DNA of 64,000 bases from Rhodocollybia butyracea (GCA_015501585.1 JADNRY010000014.1:62001-126000), one strand, 5' to 3'; shown: positions 24,115 to 35,838, counted from the stretch's first letter. The notes: generated from the sequence alone by a model not told the origin. Made by a program: numbers and translations.

Positions 24115-25320
24115 ATGTCTTCGTCCCCCAAACTACCCCATTAGAAGCTACCCAAACTTATACGTATGTGCTGCAGATGACTGCAACAGTATGTGTTCTG
24201 TGTTCCCAAAAGTAAAAACGCGTACGTTGTTTATTATTCTTTAGGTCATGATTTGGGATATTGTGCTTCACATCGCCGACGATGTTGAATTACTATCTCT
24301 ACCAGGAAGATTCCAGTCACCAACAGTCGTTCATTTTCTGTCTAGGTATGCCACCGTATGATGTCGAAATCACTTCCGAGACTTTACTCGTAAACAGATT
24401 CTTGTCGCTGGTATTCTCCTGCGTCATATTTGCGGGTAAGTAAGCTCGCGTTTACATAGCACGGTTGAATCATTGTCGTTTGATAGATAATGCACAAACA
24501 TGTGCACCTACGCTGACAGTGGTAGCCATTGGAATCAACTTTGTCGCCCTGGCGTTCACACTGTTTCAATTCTTCATCCGTGTCAGGGTGATCTATTGCG
24601 AGGACAGTTGGTTTAAGACGGGGTTCTTTGCCACACTCTGGGTGCTTGCATCAGGCGGAGCTTCTCTTAATTTTGATTTCAATGTTGCTACACCTTTGGC
24701 TGGATGTACGAAGCATCCGAGTACCAGCGTTTTGATACGTCTGGGCTTGCCTATTTTAGCAATTTTGGTCTACGACAGCTGTGTGTTTTTGGCGATTTCA
24801 TTCCAGATTTACAAACTGTCCTCCCTATTCGTCGGTGCTAAGCCCCAGTGCAATCAGAAGGAATATGGCACTAGGGATGGGCCTACGCCGCAATTCATCC
24901 AGAGTTTCAAGGCAAGAGCATTGACCCTTGTGGGAAGGGAGCTTCCATCCTTGACTCGAGCAATTTTGCAGGATGGCCAGTTGTATTACCTGTGAGTTTC
25001 TAATTTATCTCGTTTATCAGATCCGATGACTTATTAATTGGGAATGCGAAAGAATGAGCTTAGGCGTTAGTGCTATAACACTTGTTCTGTTGCTACACCC
25101 TTCGATCTATTCTGGATATCGACCATTGCTTGTTCCGATGCATACAGTCCTGCTCAATATCATGGCAGGGTATGTGTTTAGGGAAGTAAGACTAGGTCGT
25201 ATGAGGGAGCGTGAGCTCAGTACTCTGGCTATCACGCTCCATCAACAACACCAAGCGGAGGAGACCTTATCGCTACATTCAATCCGCCATGATGAAGAGG
25301 CAGAGGAAGACTCATCATGA
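24115..25320 (+). CDS. DUF6533 membrane protein, copy 2 (possible frameshift at the start)
   Basis: This has the same five-exon structure as the gene at 21967-23177: exons 2-5 are 24245-24345, 24398-24435, 24487-24991 and 25053-25320, and exon 1 ends at 24188. Exons 2 and 3 have exactly the same lengths (101 and 38 nt) in both genes. The signature WDIVLHIADDVELLSLPGRF and the later membrane helices are intact. The only fitting start (ATG at 24115) is out of frame with exon 1: the coding frame TTPLEATQTYTYV is reached only if one base is added near the C run at 24125-24129. Either the 5' end is disrupted, the start is elsewhere, or this is a homopolymer error. The 3' flanks of the two genes also match (GGGAAAACATACCTTT). 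Confidence 0.75.
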
Positions 25321-26465
25321 CTGAGGTATTTTAAATTGTCCTATGAGCAACCTGGGCGGAGGGGAGGAGCTTCAGCTACAGACAAAGGAGGGAAAACATA
25401 CCTTTTCCAGTGCATCGCGACAGACTCGCTTTGAAATCATAGCAGGTTGCGATGTAATCAGAATGTCATGCCACTACCACTACCACTACCACTACTGCCC
25501 AATAACTCCATTTGTCCAACTTCACCTCATAATTTCATCAGCATGAAACCCAGATCTATTTCGCTGTGTTGAGGCAGGCTGAGGAAAGGTTTAGGTCATC
25601 TCTTCAGCCCCTATTCCCGCTCAACATCCTTAATCCCGTCTCTGACCTCACTTACAATATTCTCAAGTCTATTCCGATATACCTGGTTCAATTACTTCCC
25701 TTTTCAAGAAGACATGGATGGAGTCGTTTTGGGATGAACGAGGCTTGCAAGTGTCTGGTCATCTGGGAGACATGGGCAGGCGGTGGTGAAATTATACTAA
25801 CTTCTGAGGAACACTCATGAAGGATTATACATACTCAGTACATAGTTATGAGGAAGAACTTCAATAAAATCTTAGATAAAACATATATTATTTTACTCTT
25901 GCGATTATATTCTAATATGATCCCTTTGTATACTTAGCAAATTCGAGGAGTGTATGTTCAAGGATACCTCTTCAAGAGTATGCATCCACCGCCATTCTCC
26001 CCTTGATGAACACAAGCACTCAGATAGAGACTTACATTAATATTCGGCCGCCAGTTTCTGAACTTGGAAAAACGTCAGTGTAAGAAATCCAGTCTCGACT
26101 GAAGCGTAAAATCGTGGTGGAGCACAAGGACCAGTCTGGCCCTGGCCGCCTCTGACCGTAGCCAGCCGTAGCCCCTGTGAGTATACGCGAAGAATCCAAA
26201 GAGGAGAGTTGTTATAACTCGGGACCGAGGCCTCATTCATCGAAGGTGGCTGTTCTGATGATAAGAGAGAACCGAACATAATGAACAGTCTATCTTAAGT
26301 ATGCCAAATGCAAAGTTTGAAGTTTTAGTTTTTAGATCAAGACTTTACTTAGATTGAAAATCTCGGTGATGCCCGCTTCCCCACTCAATAAAAGCAAAAA
26401 ACTCTTGGGGAAAAAAAAGACTACATAAGTACATACTTGCGTTGCGTCGAGCTGTGCGTCTAAAT
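25321..26465. other. Intergenic stretch; short CACTAC microsatellite
   Basis: There is a (CCACTA)n run at about 25470-25496. Around 25850-25930 the sequence is AT-rich. A minus-strand open frame at 26037-26279 starts with ATG but has no recognisable motif or signal, so I do not call it. The rest holds 3' flanks of the DUF6533 gene (left) and the aminopeptidase gene (right). Confidence 0.4.
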
Positions 26466-28501
26466 TCAGGAGTCAGAGAACGGGAATCCAGCTGGGCTCT
26501 TGAATCCATTCGACCCTACCGCTCGAACTAGAAATCAAGAAAAGAGTTGGTATGAGGTCTTGTAGAACATATTACACGCTTACCACCCATTTGTGCATTA
26601 TCCTTGTTCAAGAGAATTGTAGCTCCCGTCACATTTCCTACCTCAATAACATGTGTCCACTGTACCAAATCTGACGCTCGGTACACGATCTAAATTGTAT
26701 CATTAGAATTTGAAGGGTAGGGTATTTTCAAGTATATCTTTGAGTGATGTCAACATACCTCATAAGAGGCAGCATTGGGGACTGCCTGCCACGTGAGCGT
26801 AGAGTTGTTAGTCAAGACGGTAGCATCCAATGCGACGTTCTGAGGCGTTCCCGGAGCCTGAGCCAGCGACCAAATAACAGCTCCGTTAACCTTTCCAACG
26901 CTGGATACAAAAAATGAGCCATAAGTTCATAAATCCCGGATCGTTCGACGTACCGAGCATTAAACTCAAAGTCGCAGAATTCGGTTAGATCACCAAACTG
27001 GACTCCGTCAACAACTCGAACATCTTGATGTTGGTGGGCAAAGTCTTCGTTCGGTTCAGTGAATCGAATTGCTGGGTACCCTTCTGCAAAACAAGAAACA
27101 GTCATTAATCTTATATCTCTTCTAGGAATGCGACTAGAAGTAAAGTACAAACGTTTTAAGAAGCTTTCATGGTCTCCCCCGCGTAGGAATCTATCTGGTC
27201 GCCAGACGGTTTGCACTGATGATGAACATTAAGTGTAAGCTCATTTATAGATTCGATATACTTACCGGTCATGTTGGTGACCCTATTCGATGCAACTTCT
27301 GCTGCAAACCTCCCAAGTTGCCTGGCCGGACTATCGTTCTCAGCACCGATGCTAACCTATAAAATTCATATGGATCCGTCAGCATATAATGGGTTTGCTT
27401 GGTAGTGCTACTGACACGATTATCGATGTCAGTCAAGGATTCGGTGAAGGCTGGAACCCCTTGGACAAACATACGGATGTTGAAAGGATCCACTATCGAA
27501 TTGGTGTCTCCCGCCGGTCCAGTAGATCCCTTGGAAGAACCGACGATGTCGTTATCCAACATTCCTTGGACATCTGCTCCTGCAGCTGCAAGCTGCTCTG
27601 CCATGAAATTCGACCCGTAAAGACCTTGCTCTTCGCCAGCGACTGCGACGAACCTAGGTTCTCCCGGAACTCGTTATAAAAGTGTATTATGAATGATGTT
27701 TGCGTACTCACATCATCGTAGCTTTTGAGTCATGCGTAGCCATAATCCTTGCCAACTCCATAGAAATCGCGACGCCACTTCCATCGTCGTCAGCCCCTGG
27801 GGCGTCGTTTATCTGAAACAACGCATGAAAAATCAGTGAGTATTTGGACCTGCCTAGCAGGGAGACCATTTACCCCGTCGGTGTTGTTGGTATTGCGTGA
27901 ATCATAGTGGCCTGACACAATATAGATACGATCCGGTTCCTCACTCCCCCGCAGCGTCGCGATAACGTTCGAGATGACAGTAGCGACGGGAATTTCCGAC
28001 GCTGGTTCTTGGAGATAACTTTGTACAGCAACTGTCATTCGTCCCCCGCTCGCTGCCGCAAACTCTTTCATTTGAGACTCAATCCAATCTCGAGCAGCAC
28101 CTATGCCTGTACATAGCATGGTAAATTAGCGATCGGGTGCGCACGGAAAAGTTGAGCACGTATGTAGTTCGAGTGCTCCCAGTTTGAGATCACTTGCCTC
28201 GGACGGGATCAGTTTGGTTTGACAAAGTACTACGAGTGCCGAAGGAGACAAGTTTAGTGATGATCGCCTCGATTCGAGCGGGATCGATTTGGCCGAGCAT
28301 GGAGGTTAGTTCGGCATCTGGCTGTTGGGAAACGAGAAGTTTGCCTGGTCCTGTAGGCCAGGAGTCCGGTGCCAAAGAATCCTGAGCATTGGGAATTTGG
28401 GCGAGTGCTGAACAGAGATGATTATGGTGTCCTGAACCCGAAGGAGTGCACTCACCGATCGACGCAGATAGCAGGGAAACCAAAATTGAATGAAAGTACA
28501 T
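26466..28501 (-). CDS. Secreted M28-family metallo-aminopeptidase
   Basis: Eleven exons (28501-28456, 28407-28198, 28106-27874, 27812-27712, 27653-27416, 27356-27266, 27215-27153, 27083-26954, 26900-26759, 26689-26584, 26527-26466) keep frame throughout and give 473 residues. Residues 1-19 are a signal peptide ending ALAQ. The M28 di-zinc site is complete: H152 in GHYDSR, the aspartates of PGADDDGSG (171-173), catalytic E204 with E205 in GEEQG, D232 in LDNDIVG, and histidines in AHQHQD (344-346). A C-terminal beta-sandwich-like segment follows ([16 protein letters not shown]). It should release N-terminal residues from peptides outside the cell. Intron 2 (28197-28107) uses a GC donor. The retained-intron reading of exon 1 would break the signal peptide. 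Confidence 0.92.
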
Positions 28502-29197
28502 TTTTGAAGCTGGGCTATACTAAGTCAGCAGCTGGCTTTTTATCTTTGGCTTTTCGTTATCAATTACTGGGTGGACTCTAGTCACGAGTCCCTCTTTCTC
28601 TGGCCGCACTGAATGTTGCGGGTTCATGGTTCCCGGGCCAGCAGAACAGCGTCCAGTATATATGAGCGCAGGGCAAATATAGTTCAGCGTGTGATTGGCA
28701 GCCTAATTTGGGATTTGCCAAGGAAGATACGATAGTGTTCAAGGATAGTTTTCCGTCCGGTGAGAACTAAAACAATGCAATTCGAATGACCCATTGACTA
28801 GATTCGGTAAGATCCACAGAAGGTTTATCGGAAATCTGGGTTACGGTCCACCCTACCTGGGCTCGCTGTATTTTTAATCTGAAGCACCTCGACATCCATT
28901 AAGAAACGTTCTTTTGCTGTACCCGCTTGAGCGTTTATGCTGTCATCGCCGCTAGAACATGACGCCTTTGAATTCGCTGAGGTGGATCGGTCTAGTGAGC
29001 AATTATTATTCTGGGCCTGAATCTGAAGCTTCGAAGACCCTGCGTCTTTGGCTTGTTTAGGAAGGAAGAAAGGAAGAAAGGAAGGAAGGAAGGAAGTAAC
29101 GGAGACTGGAAGAAAGTTGTCAAGCGATGTTCGGAACTCCCGTTCCGGAAGTAGCTTCGGAGCGCTTATTTGTCCTTATTCTTCGGACTTAAGTACC
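28502..29197. other. Divergent promoter region with a GGAA microsatellite
   Basis: This region separates the minus-strand aminopeptidase gene from the plus-strand F-box gene, so it should hold both promoters. A purine tract of GGAA/GAAA units lies at 29061-29097. An open frame runs through it into the F-box gene, but the first well-placed ATG of that gene is at 29198. Confidence 0.5.
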
Positions 29198-30607
29198 ATG
29201 AGGACCCGAAATACCTCCAACTCAGCTACAGTAACAGCGTACAACTCTCATCGCTCTGATGCTGCCGATGATTTTGTACTGAGCAGCGATGAATCTGAAG
29301 TGGAGAAATTTGAAGCTAAATATTACGAAGTGAACCCAGTAACGGTCGGAAAGAAAGGCAACCGAGGAAAGCGAGGCCAGCTGAAGAATTTTCAGACTTT
29401 TCCTTTGGATATTGTTCTAGAGGTATGTCATGTTGGTTGATTATCTCCATGTCCTCAGCTATTGCGCTCAGATATTCAGTTACCTTGAGCCACTTGATGT
29501 TCTTCGCCTTTCTCGAACATCCAGAGACATGCGGACCTTCCTCATGACTCGAAATAATACTATAATCTGGCGTACAGCACGCTCCAATGTTCCTGACTTT
29601 CCTCCTCTTCCTTCCGATTTGTCTGAGCCTCAATATGCAAGCCTGGCTTTTGACTCGTATTGTCGTGTAAGTACGTTCTCGTGACACCTTTTATCTATAG
29701 CTGCTGGAGCACTTGAACCCTGCTGTAGATTTGTTCGCACAAACCCTGCGAAAATATCATTTGGCAATGCCGTGTCCGGTGTTGTAACAAATGCTTCAAC
29801 ACTGCGTAAGTTCAGTTCATTTTTAGGTAGGCTTGAGCATGCTCAGATAGCACATCATGACAGATTCTATTCCCGGCCAGATTTACATTCCATCTGGAAT
29901 AGAAGTTACGCGGCAACATTCATCGTGTTCGATCAAATTGACATTCCTTATGTGCCTGTCTCTCCGTGGAAAGGTCCTTGTGAGTATCGGGTACTTTCCT
30001 ATAATTCTACTCCGATTGAGATCAGTTTTCTGCAGGGGGAGGAGAAGACAAAGTATACTTCCCCCCTAACGTTCGAACTCTCAGACATGAGTATCGAAGG
30101 GTAAGGAAGAATGAGTTGGCTCTCGAGGATTGGGTGTCACAGAGGCAACATCGATATGCGGAGCTCATGGAGGTAATCGAGAATATTTCCTAAATATGCT
30201 CTTCCACGGCTTATTTGATTTCCAGCACGCTTCTTCCTCCTCCAAATGGCAGAAATCCAGTAACGACTTCCGTGCAAAGCAACTTCAGCTGATTCGCTCC
30301 CAGCGTAAAACCGCGTTCGTCATACTCATCTTCGTTAGGCTATCAACTGAGTAAATCTTAGCATTTATAATAAACTCCGTGACCTTGGGTGGGGTGATGA
30401 AATCGATAGGCAAGAAGCCGTTGGAAATACTGTGCTTTCTGCGCACAGAGCTGTTCGCCAATCCAAAGATCTTACTGACAAAGGTATGTACAAGTTGATC
30501 AAATTGTACTAGGACGACGCTAATTTTTGAGTTGTGAAGTTTGGAATAGAATACAGCCTGCACTTGTCAAATTACTTGAAGAGACTCGTCGTTCTGCTGC
30601 CGAATGA
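29198..30607 (+). CDS. F-box protein, multi-exon agaricomycete type
   Basis: Eight exons (29198-29422, 29472-29666, 29729-29805, 29864-29979, 30036-30172, 30226-30314, 30362-30483, 30540-30607) join in frame to about 342 residues. The F-box is at residues ~68-105: FQTFPLDIVLEIFSYL, then PLDVLRLSRTSRDMRTFLM and an IIWRTARSNV segment. It is followed by a cysteine cluster (C-S-H-K-P-C ... C-R-V-R-C-C-N-K-C) in the usual place for this family. The C-terminal half is charged and helical (YRRVRKNELALEDW, LRDLGWGDEI, VRQSKDLTDK, WNRIQPALVKLLEE). It presumably acts as an SCF ubiquitin-ligase adaptor. The start of exon 4 is the least certain boundary. The protein is shorter than many family members, so the end may be truncated. 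Confidence 0.75.
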
Positions 30608-30866
30608 TCGATATTATGATAAAAGCGCTCTACTTACAGCAAGGATATGTAAAATTATCATCCACCCTCCGTCAACTAAACCCTAAGCTGTCGACTCAAA
30701 GAATCAAATGGCGGTTCGCTGTGGTGCCAGTTTATCCAATTCAACCTGTTGCTCGGATTTTCTGACTACAATTTTGGCACGTTCGTTAAAATGTAAAATT
30801 CTTTCTGTTTGTATTCCAACTAAAAAGAGCAAATCGTTCTACAAGACGGCTTCTTATTTCCAATCT

Positions 30867-31251
30867 TCAAATTTCTAAGCAATCCCCAACTTGAGCGGGA
30901 TCCTACATCGTGTTGAAGGTCAGTTGCAGTAGATGAAATGATCAAGTATACGTATACGTACAAACTCAGTCGCCGGGAAAAATTCTCCAGAGCAGCACCA
31001 GGGGCCGCTGTTGGTAGGTTCAGCCCCATTGCAAACGTAGGCGAATATGACCTTTGTCAGAGTTGATCAGTACAAATATATCATCCAGCGAAGGTTGGAC
31101 ATACGAAATCTTCGCTCGAGCAGGAGTACGCCTCTCCAGGACCTACACCGGTCCCTGAGAGTCCATCGTATGCCCAGTCACAGCTCGCGGCATAAGCCGT
31201 GCTGATGGTGGCAGCGAAGAAGGACGCAAGAGCAAAACCAAGACCGTGCAT
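30867..31251 (-). CDS. Small secreted cysteine-rich protein
   Basis: Three exons (31251-31105, 31051-30962, 30902-30867) join in phase 0 across introns of 53 and 59 nt to give 90 residues. A signal peptide (FALASFFAATISTAYAA) ends near residue 22. The mature peptide of about 68 residues has six cysteines (24, 44, 56, 68, 69, 87), including a CC pair, in the range of proteins stabilised by three disulfides. It is rich in Gly, Ser and aromatic residues (CDWAYDGL, YVCNGAEP, GPWCCSGEFF). Size, signal and cysteine content are those of fungal small secreted or effector-like proteins; no named family is recognised. The Zn2Cys6 gene upstream is on the same strand and unrelated. Confidence 0.65.
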
Positions 31252-32153
31252 ACTAGTGGAACTGAGTGTTTAGATTGGGTGGCTTCAATGCTGTATCCAA
31301 ATACTCTCTACAGCTTATATACATGCAGAAAGTGAATCGGCAGCCAGTGCCGTGCTTTGTAGACTCTAGCAGTCGAATTTGCAGACAATTGTGAAGTTGA
31401 AAGGGCGCTTGATCATGATAGGGCGCAGTTTGTTGACAAGGCTTGGACATCCCGGACAGGCAATAAAAAGGTTCCTGGTCCATGTGGAATGTGAGGTTCA
31501 GCAACTGTGGCTGGAGGTCTGGAGATCCGATATTGAATGCTGAGTTTGAAATAATTTGTCCTCAATACGTCCTCAGGTGACTAGTAAGTAGTTGCAGCGA
31601 GCCGATTGTGACTTTCGTGCCTCAGTCAACGTTCCCTTAATTCTTTTTTCAGGCCGAGGTGCCTGTTCCGTGGCTAGCGGCAACAAAAGCACATACTTTG
31701 AAAGAAATCATGAGGATATGGGCAGAAAATGATCGATACCATGACATACCTCTAGAACAAACAATACCCTAAGGAAGTATTTGAATTTTCTCCAGTCTTT
31801 CTCGAATTTCTTCTTCTTGACCCAAGCCGGTAACATGGAACCTGGGCAAAAGTCAGGTTCCTCGGTTTTTCCTATCCTCCATTGTCTTTCTTTCCCGCTT
31901 TTACTGCGAGTATCAGCGGCATCCGAGCACCAGGGTTGTATTATACACCATAATTTACTGCAATCTGTTGTATTAGCAGATTCGGAGGTGTGGAGGTGTT
32001 TTTGAGCCCCCCCGCAAGTTCGAAGTACAAGTTGAAGTATGAGGACGAATAAGCGCCCTGAAGTGGAGCGACGTCCGGTGTTCCGCGTACGTTCTACGAA
32101 CGAAAAAACTAGTCAAACTAATTTGAGGCGTGTTCACATTATTTAATATATGC
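31252..32153. other. Intergenic stretch with no supported gene
   Basis: This holds the upstream region of the small secreted protein gene (left) and the 3' side of the transcription-factor locus (right). Open frames are short on both strands and carry no recognised motif. Confidence 0.4.
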
Positions 32154-32642
32154 TCAATTAAATATGGGATGAATTCTAGGCTCAAGGGTCTGAGTAGTGT
32201 CTGAGGATGCTCCAATTGCGGCTCCGATCCCAAACAGATCTACCGAGCCACCTCCGCCTTCGACCCCAATGTCAAGAAGGCCCAACGGGTTCAAAGACTG
32301 TAGCGACTGCGCCCAGGCAGCAAATCCATCTTCACCCCCTGACAAAGACAGAGGCAGAGACCAGATCTCCAACTCTGCAGTCGTAACAGTGTGATCTGTA
32401 ACGTCCGTAACCTGCTGATTAGAGCCAGACGACAACAGGAATTTGTCTATATCCCCTACGACACCAGTTTGGTCTACCCATGAGAATCCTGCAACGTTCA
32501 GTCCATCTCGTAATCTGGTAGGTGGTTTCAGGGAAAGTGGACGACAGAGAGAAAGGTAAAAACTTGCCGTTCTAGGGCCCATACTCGCTGGGTCAGGCTG
32601 AGATCCTGTACAACGGCATCCTGAAGTAAGAACCTTCCCCAT
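32154..32642 (-). other. Open frame downstream of the Zn2Cys6 gene, possible C-terminal exons
   Basis: A 162-codon frame from an ATG at 32642 contains GLNVAGFSWVDQTGVVGDIDKF and a hydrophobic, Gly/Leu-rich end. In another frame, about 32625-32568 reads AVVQDLSLTQRVWALERQ, which looks like a helical transcription-factor tail, followed by a good GT...CAG intron-like segment. These pieces suggest the transcription factor once extended, or still extends, beyond its stop at 32671, but no splice combination I tried keeps one frame. It could also be an independent small gene or 3' UTR. Confidence 0.3.
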
Positions 32643-32670
32643 TTACTTAAATTGCTATAATTTATATGCG

Positions 32671-34495
32671 TCACTCGCGAAAGCGAGGGAATTTCTTCGA
32701 GTGATCCGGCGACTTCAAAGGCGCTTGGGATGCCATAGCTCTAAACTGTAGATACAACAAGTCAAGACGAGACTGGATCGTATTCCCAGGGATATCGAGA
32801 GATTCAGTAAGCGAGTTGACTCGGATGAGTTCTCGCCGTCGCTTAAGCTCTTCAAAGACGAGCAGAGCAAGCGTGCTCCAAGCGTGTAAGAGAGGAAAAG
32901 TGCAATATCGCATCCATTGAAACACACTTTTTTCGATGACATGCTGGTTGTTTTGCATTTGGGACATGCAGGTGGAAATGGTGGTGTGGAGGAGGTCGAG
33001 AGAGTTGTATTTAGATATTAGTTCAGCCTCGTCCAGTGGGTGTCGGCGAGCAAAAGCTAACAAAGCAAAAAAAAGATATTAGAGGCGGTTTTGCCATAGC
33101 TTATTATATCACTACGCACTTCCTGTGATATGTTCCGAGATATCTCGTGCCAAAGATATTACATGCAAGCTCACTGCGAGAATATAAAAAAGAGACTAAG
33201 CTGAAAGATGCTCGAACGTACGGGGACGCATGTTGTCAAATATTGGGGTCTTCCCGAGCGAATTAGTGGAAATCCGATTTGTGATTTCTTCAAGTGATAT
33301 CGTGGGGTCTTCGCCGCACATTAGGAGCTGATCATGGTGCGTACTAATCGAAAACAATCAATTGTAGTGTGAGCCACATGGTCGAAGATACGTACAAAGG
33401 TATACCCGCGCCCGTAGAGACTGCACATAGCGCGATGGCCATCTGATAAATAACGTTACTAACCGTATGTACCACGAATAAAAAAAACTGACCAGGTATG
33501 CGCTAAACTTAATTCGATCAACTGAATTCCGACTGAGGTCGGATTGTTCGCTCAAGTAACGAAGGCTGTGGATATAAGCACTGGTGTACGCGTTGCCTCC
33601 CTTGCCTGAAGCTCCTGCGAAAGAATCAGCTTTCGAAAAAGTAGAGAGGGTCCTAAACGTACGGTATTCTAAAAAGTCTAGGATAGATAGTGATATAGCA
33701 TTATGAGCATTAGAATTGATCATAATGGCCTCCTGCTGTGCCAACCAGACTGCTTCTCCTCTCAGCTGTTCGCAGATATTCTCCCTCTTCTTTCCAAAGT
33801 CACGAAAGTCATTTAATGAGCGTGTGTAGAGAGGTTCGCGGGTAGCAAGATTAGATGCTTTATGCTGGTCAAGCCCGACAATAATGGATGTGCTTGATGT
33901 TATTCGGGCGGTGATGGCGAGTATGCAATGTGCTAAAACACGTTCATGAGGAGGAAGAGCAGGTAAATGCCAGGAGCGACGCCGCAGCGAAGTTTCAAGT
34001 TCCTTGAGAGGTAGAAGAGGATAGTGAAAATGAGGCAGCGTGCGGAGATCTGGATTTAGACGTGTTAGTAGGCTGTTGAACGATTATCACCAAGGGCTGA
34101 CCTTGAAATAACTCTCGAACAAGGGATGAAGGAAGATCCAAACCAGGCGCGGGTAAGTTGCGTGATGGTTTTTGGGATCCTGTCCATACTTCAAGCGAAG
34201 TAGAAGGCCCGTCCAGACATAGATCAGGAGTGGATGCCTGTGAGGCCGAGCTTTCAGGTTTTCTTTGATTTTGGAGCTCAGCTTTCGTCCTTCGCTTCTT
34301 TCGAACGACGGGAGTTGTTGTACAGCTATATAGGTGTTAGTAAATCTAGAGAAGTTTAGAGAGAAAAGCTCACATTAGTCCCTTGTCAGCACACCTCGGG
34401 CACGAACCAGTTTCCACAGGATGGCAGAGAACACGTTTTGCTTTGCAAAAATCACAGGATGCAATTTTCTTGCGTTTCGTTGAAAGCTCAGCCAT
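32671..34495 (-). CDS. Zn2Cys6 fungal transcription factor
   Basis: Eight exons (34495-34374, 34325-34102, 34049-33663, 33614-33493, 33442-33396, 33343-33222, 33173-33120, 33056-32671) keep frame across introns of 48-63 nt and encode 487 residues. The DNA-binding domain is at residues 14-42: C14-x2-C17-x6-C24-x7-C32-x2-C35-x6-C42, preceded by a basic KRKK and followed by a basic linker (RKKRRTKAE). The middle and C-terminal regions are helical, like the regulatory domain of fungal binuclear-cluster activators. One intron has a clear TACTAACAC branch site. The target genes are unknown. The stop at 32671 may be premature: coding-like sequence follows at 32154-32642. Confidence 0.9.
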
Positions 34496-34780
34496 ATAGT
34501 CAAGGTACCAACTGTTCCTAAGCAGAACGTTTTCTCGCAAGCAGTCTTGATCTTGACAAGATCTTGAATGATAAGTATCTTGAATAATTTAGTTTACAGC
34601 TTTTCAAAAGGGGTGAGTGTTTTGTTGCCAAGAAGATCGAGAGTTTTAGTCTGCAGGTTGGTTGTTCAGTATACATATCAGATAGATACTATTCACGATA
34701 CTACTTCTTACCAAGCTAGCCACTGGCACTCATATTCCGAGGTGGGTTATGATACTGGTTCGTAAGTAGAAAGCGATGAA

Positions 34781-34821
34781 TGCTTGAGCGCCCATTATAT
34801 ATATGCTTAAGCGCCCATTAT
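34781..34821. promoter_or_regulatory. Direct repeat with TATA-like run upstream of the AlkB-like gene
   Basis: The 17-18-nt unit TGCTT(G/A)AGCGCCCATTAT occurs twice, separated by a TATATA run, about 65-105 bases before the start codon at 34885. The spacing and AT-rich core suggest promoter elements, but no factor can be named. Confidence 0.4.
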
Positions 34822-34884
34822 TTGGTTCCCTTTCTTCCACCATCTTCAACTTGTCCCTGTCACCTCTGAACAACTTCTCGCTAA

Positions 34885-35838
34885 ATGTCTGCATCCCAAA
34901 ATGACGGAAAACATCTCAACAAATTGAAGGTTTCAGGAGCTGTTCCAAATACTGCCTCGCTAGGAGCTGGCGATTCATATCTAGTTATGGATCTACTTGG
35001 AAACGAACTGAACGGAACTGCGTTTGAAAAAGTACGAGATGAAGTTGAATGGAACAAGATGTATCACCGAGGTACACAAGCGGGTTGAAATCAATTGGTA
35101 CTTGCTCATTTCTTTCCAGGTGGCGAAGTACCACGTCTAGTTGCAGTTCAAGGCCAAGTTTTACCTGATTCTAGCTTTCCTGTTTATCGTCATCCATCTG
35201 ATGAGTCCCCACCTCTCCGCCGCTTCACACCAACCGTCGAGCTCATACGCCAGGAAGTGGAAAAAGTAATCAAGCATCCTGTAAATCACGCACTTATCCA
35301 ACATTATCGTTCGGGAAAAGACTACATTTCCGAGCATTCTGACAAGACAATTGACGTGGTCCGCGGGTCAAGTATCGTCAATGTCAGTCTCGGAGCTCAA
35401 CGAACTATGACTCTACGAACAAAGAAAGACCAGTTGGAACCAGTCGAGGGTGCCAAACGAACCGCTCAGCGGTTTCCTCTCCCGCATGCCTCCATGTTCG
35501 TCATGGGTCTCGAAACCAACCGTCAATGGTTGCATGCAATAAATCAAGACAATCGGATGGAAACGCTCAAGGTTGCTGAGGAGCTACAGCAGAATGGGGA
35601 GCGTATTAGTTTGACGTTTAGGTATATTGGGACGTTTTTGGATGGACCGGAGGAGAAGATGATCTATGGACAGGGTGCTACGGGAAAAACGAGAGAGCAA
35701 GCGAGACTGGTGATTAATGGGCCTGGTCCGGAAACAGATGCGTTGCTGGAGGCTTTTGGGAAGGAGAATCGGGATACAAATTTCGTGTGGGATGAGTGGT
35801 ATGGTAAGGGATCCGACGTGCTCCATTTTACTGATTGA
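34885..35838 (+). CDS. AlkB-like 2-oxoglutarate/Fe(II) dioxygenase
   Basis: Two exons (34885-35071, 35120-35838) join in frame across a 48-nt intron to give 301 residues. The double-stranded beta-helix shows the iron site: H135 and D137 in SEHSDKT, and a distal His (H201 in WLHAIN). R224 and R230 in GERISLTFRYIG fit the 2-oxoglutarate-binding arginine and the AlkB-family substrate-side arginine. The upstream ALIQHYRSGKDYI segment is also typical of AlkB homologues. Such enzymes oxidatively remove alkyl groups from nucleic acids or proteins; the substrate cannot be told from sequence. The extra ~70 residues after the core (GQGATGKTREQARL to the end) fit fungal members. The start is the first ATG after a pyrimidine-rich leader. 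Confidence 0.92.

Noticed and set aside
25470..25496. CACTAC repeat considered as part of a CRISPR-like or regulatory array
   Set aside because: It is a simple short tandem repeat without spacers in a eukaryotic context.
26037..26279. 80-codon minus-strand frame downstream of the aminopeptidase gene
   Set aside because: It has an ATG start but no signal peptide, motif or splice extension, and could be a 3' UTR or chance frame.
29048..29197. N-terminal extension of the F-box protein through the GGAA tract
   Set aside because: The open frame there encodes a repetitive KKGRKEGRKE stretch from the microsatellite; the ATG at 29198 is better placed.
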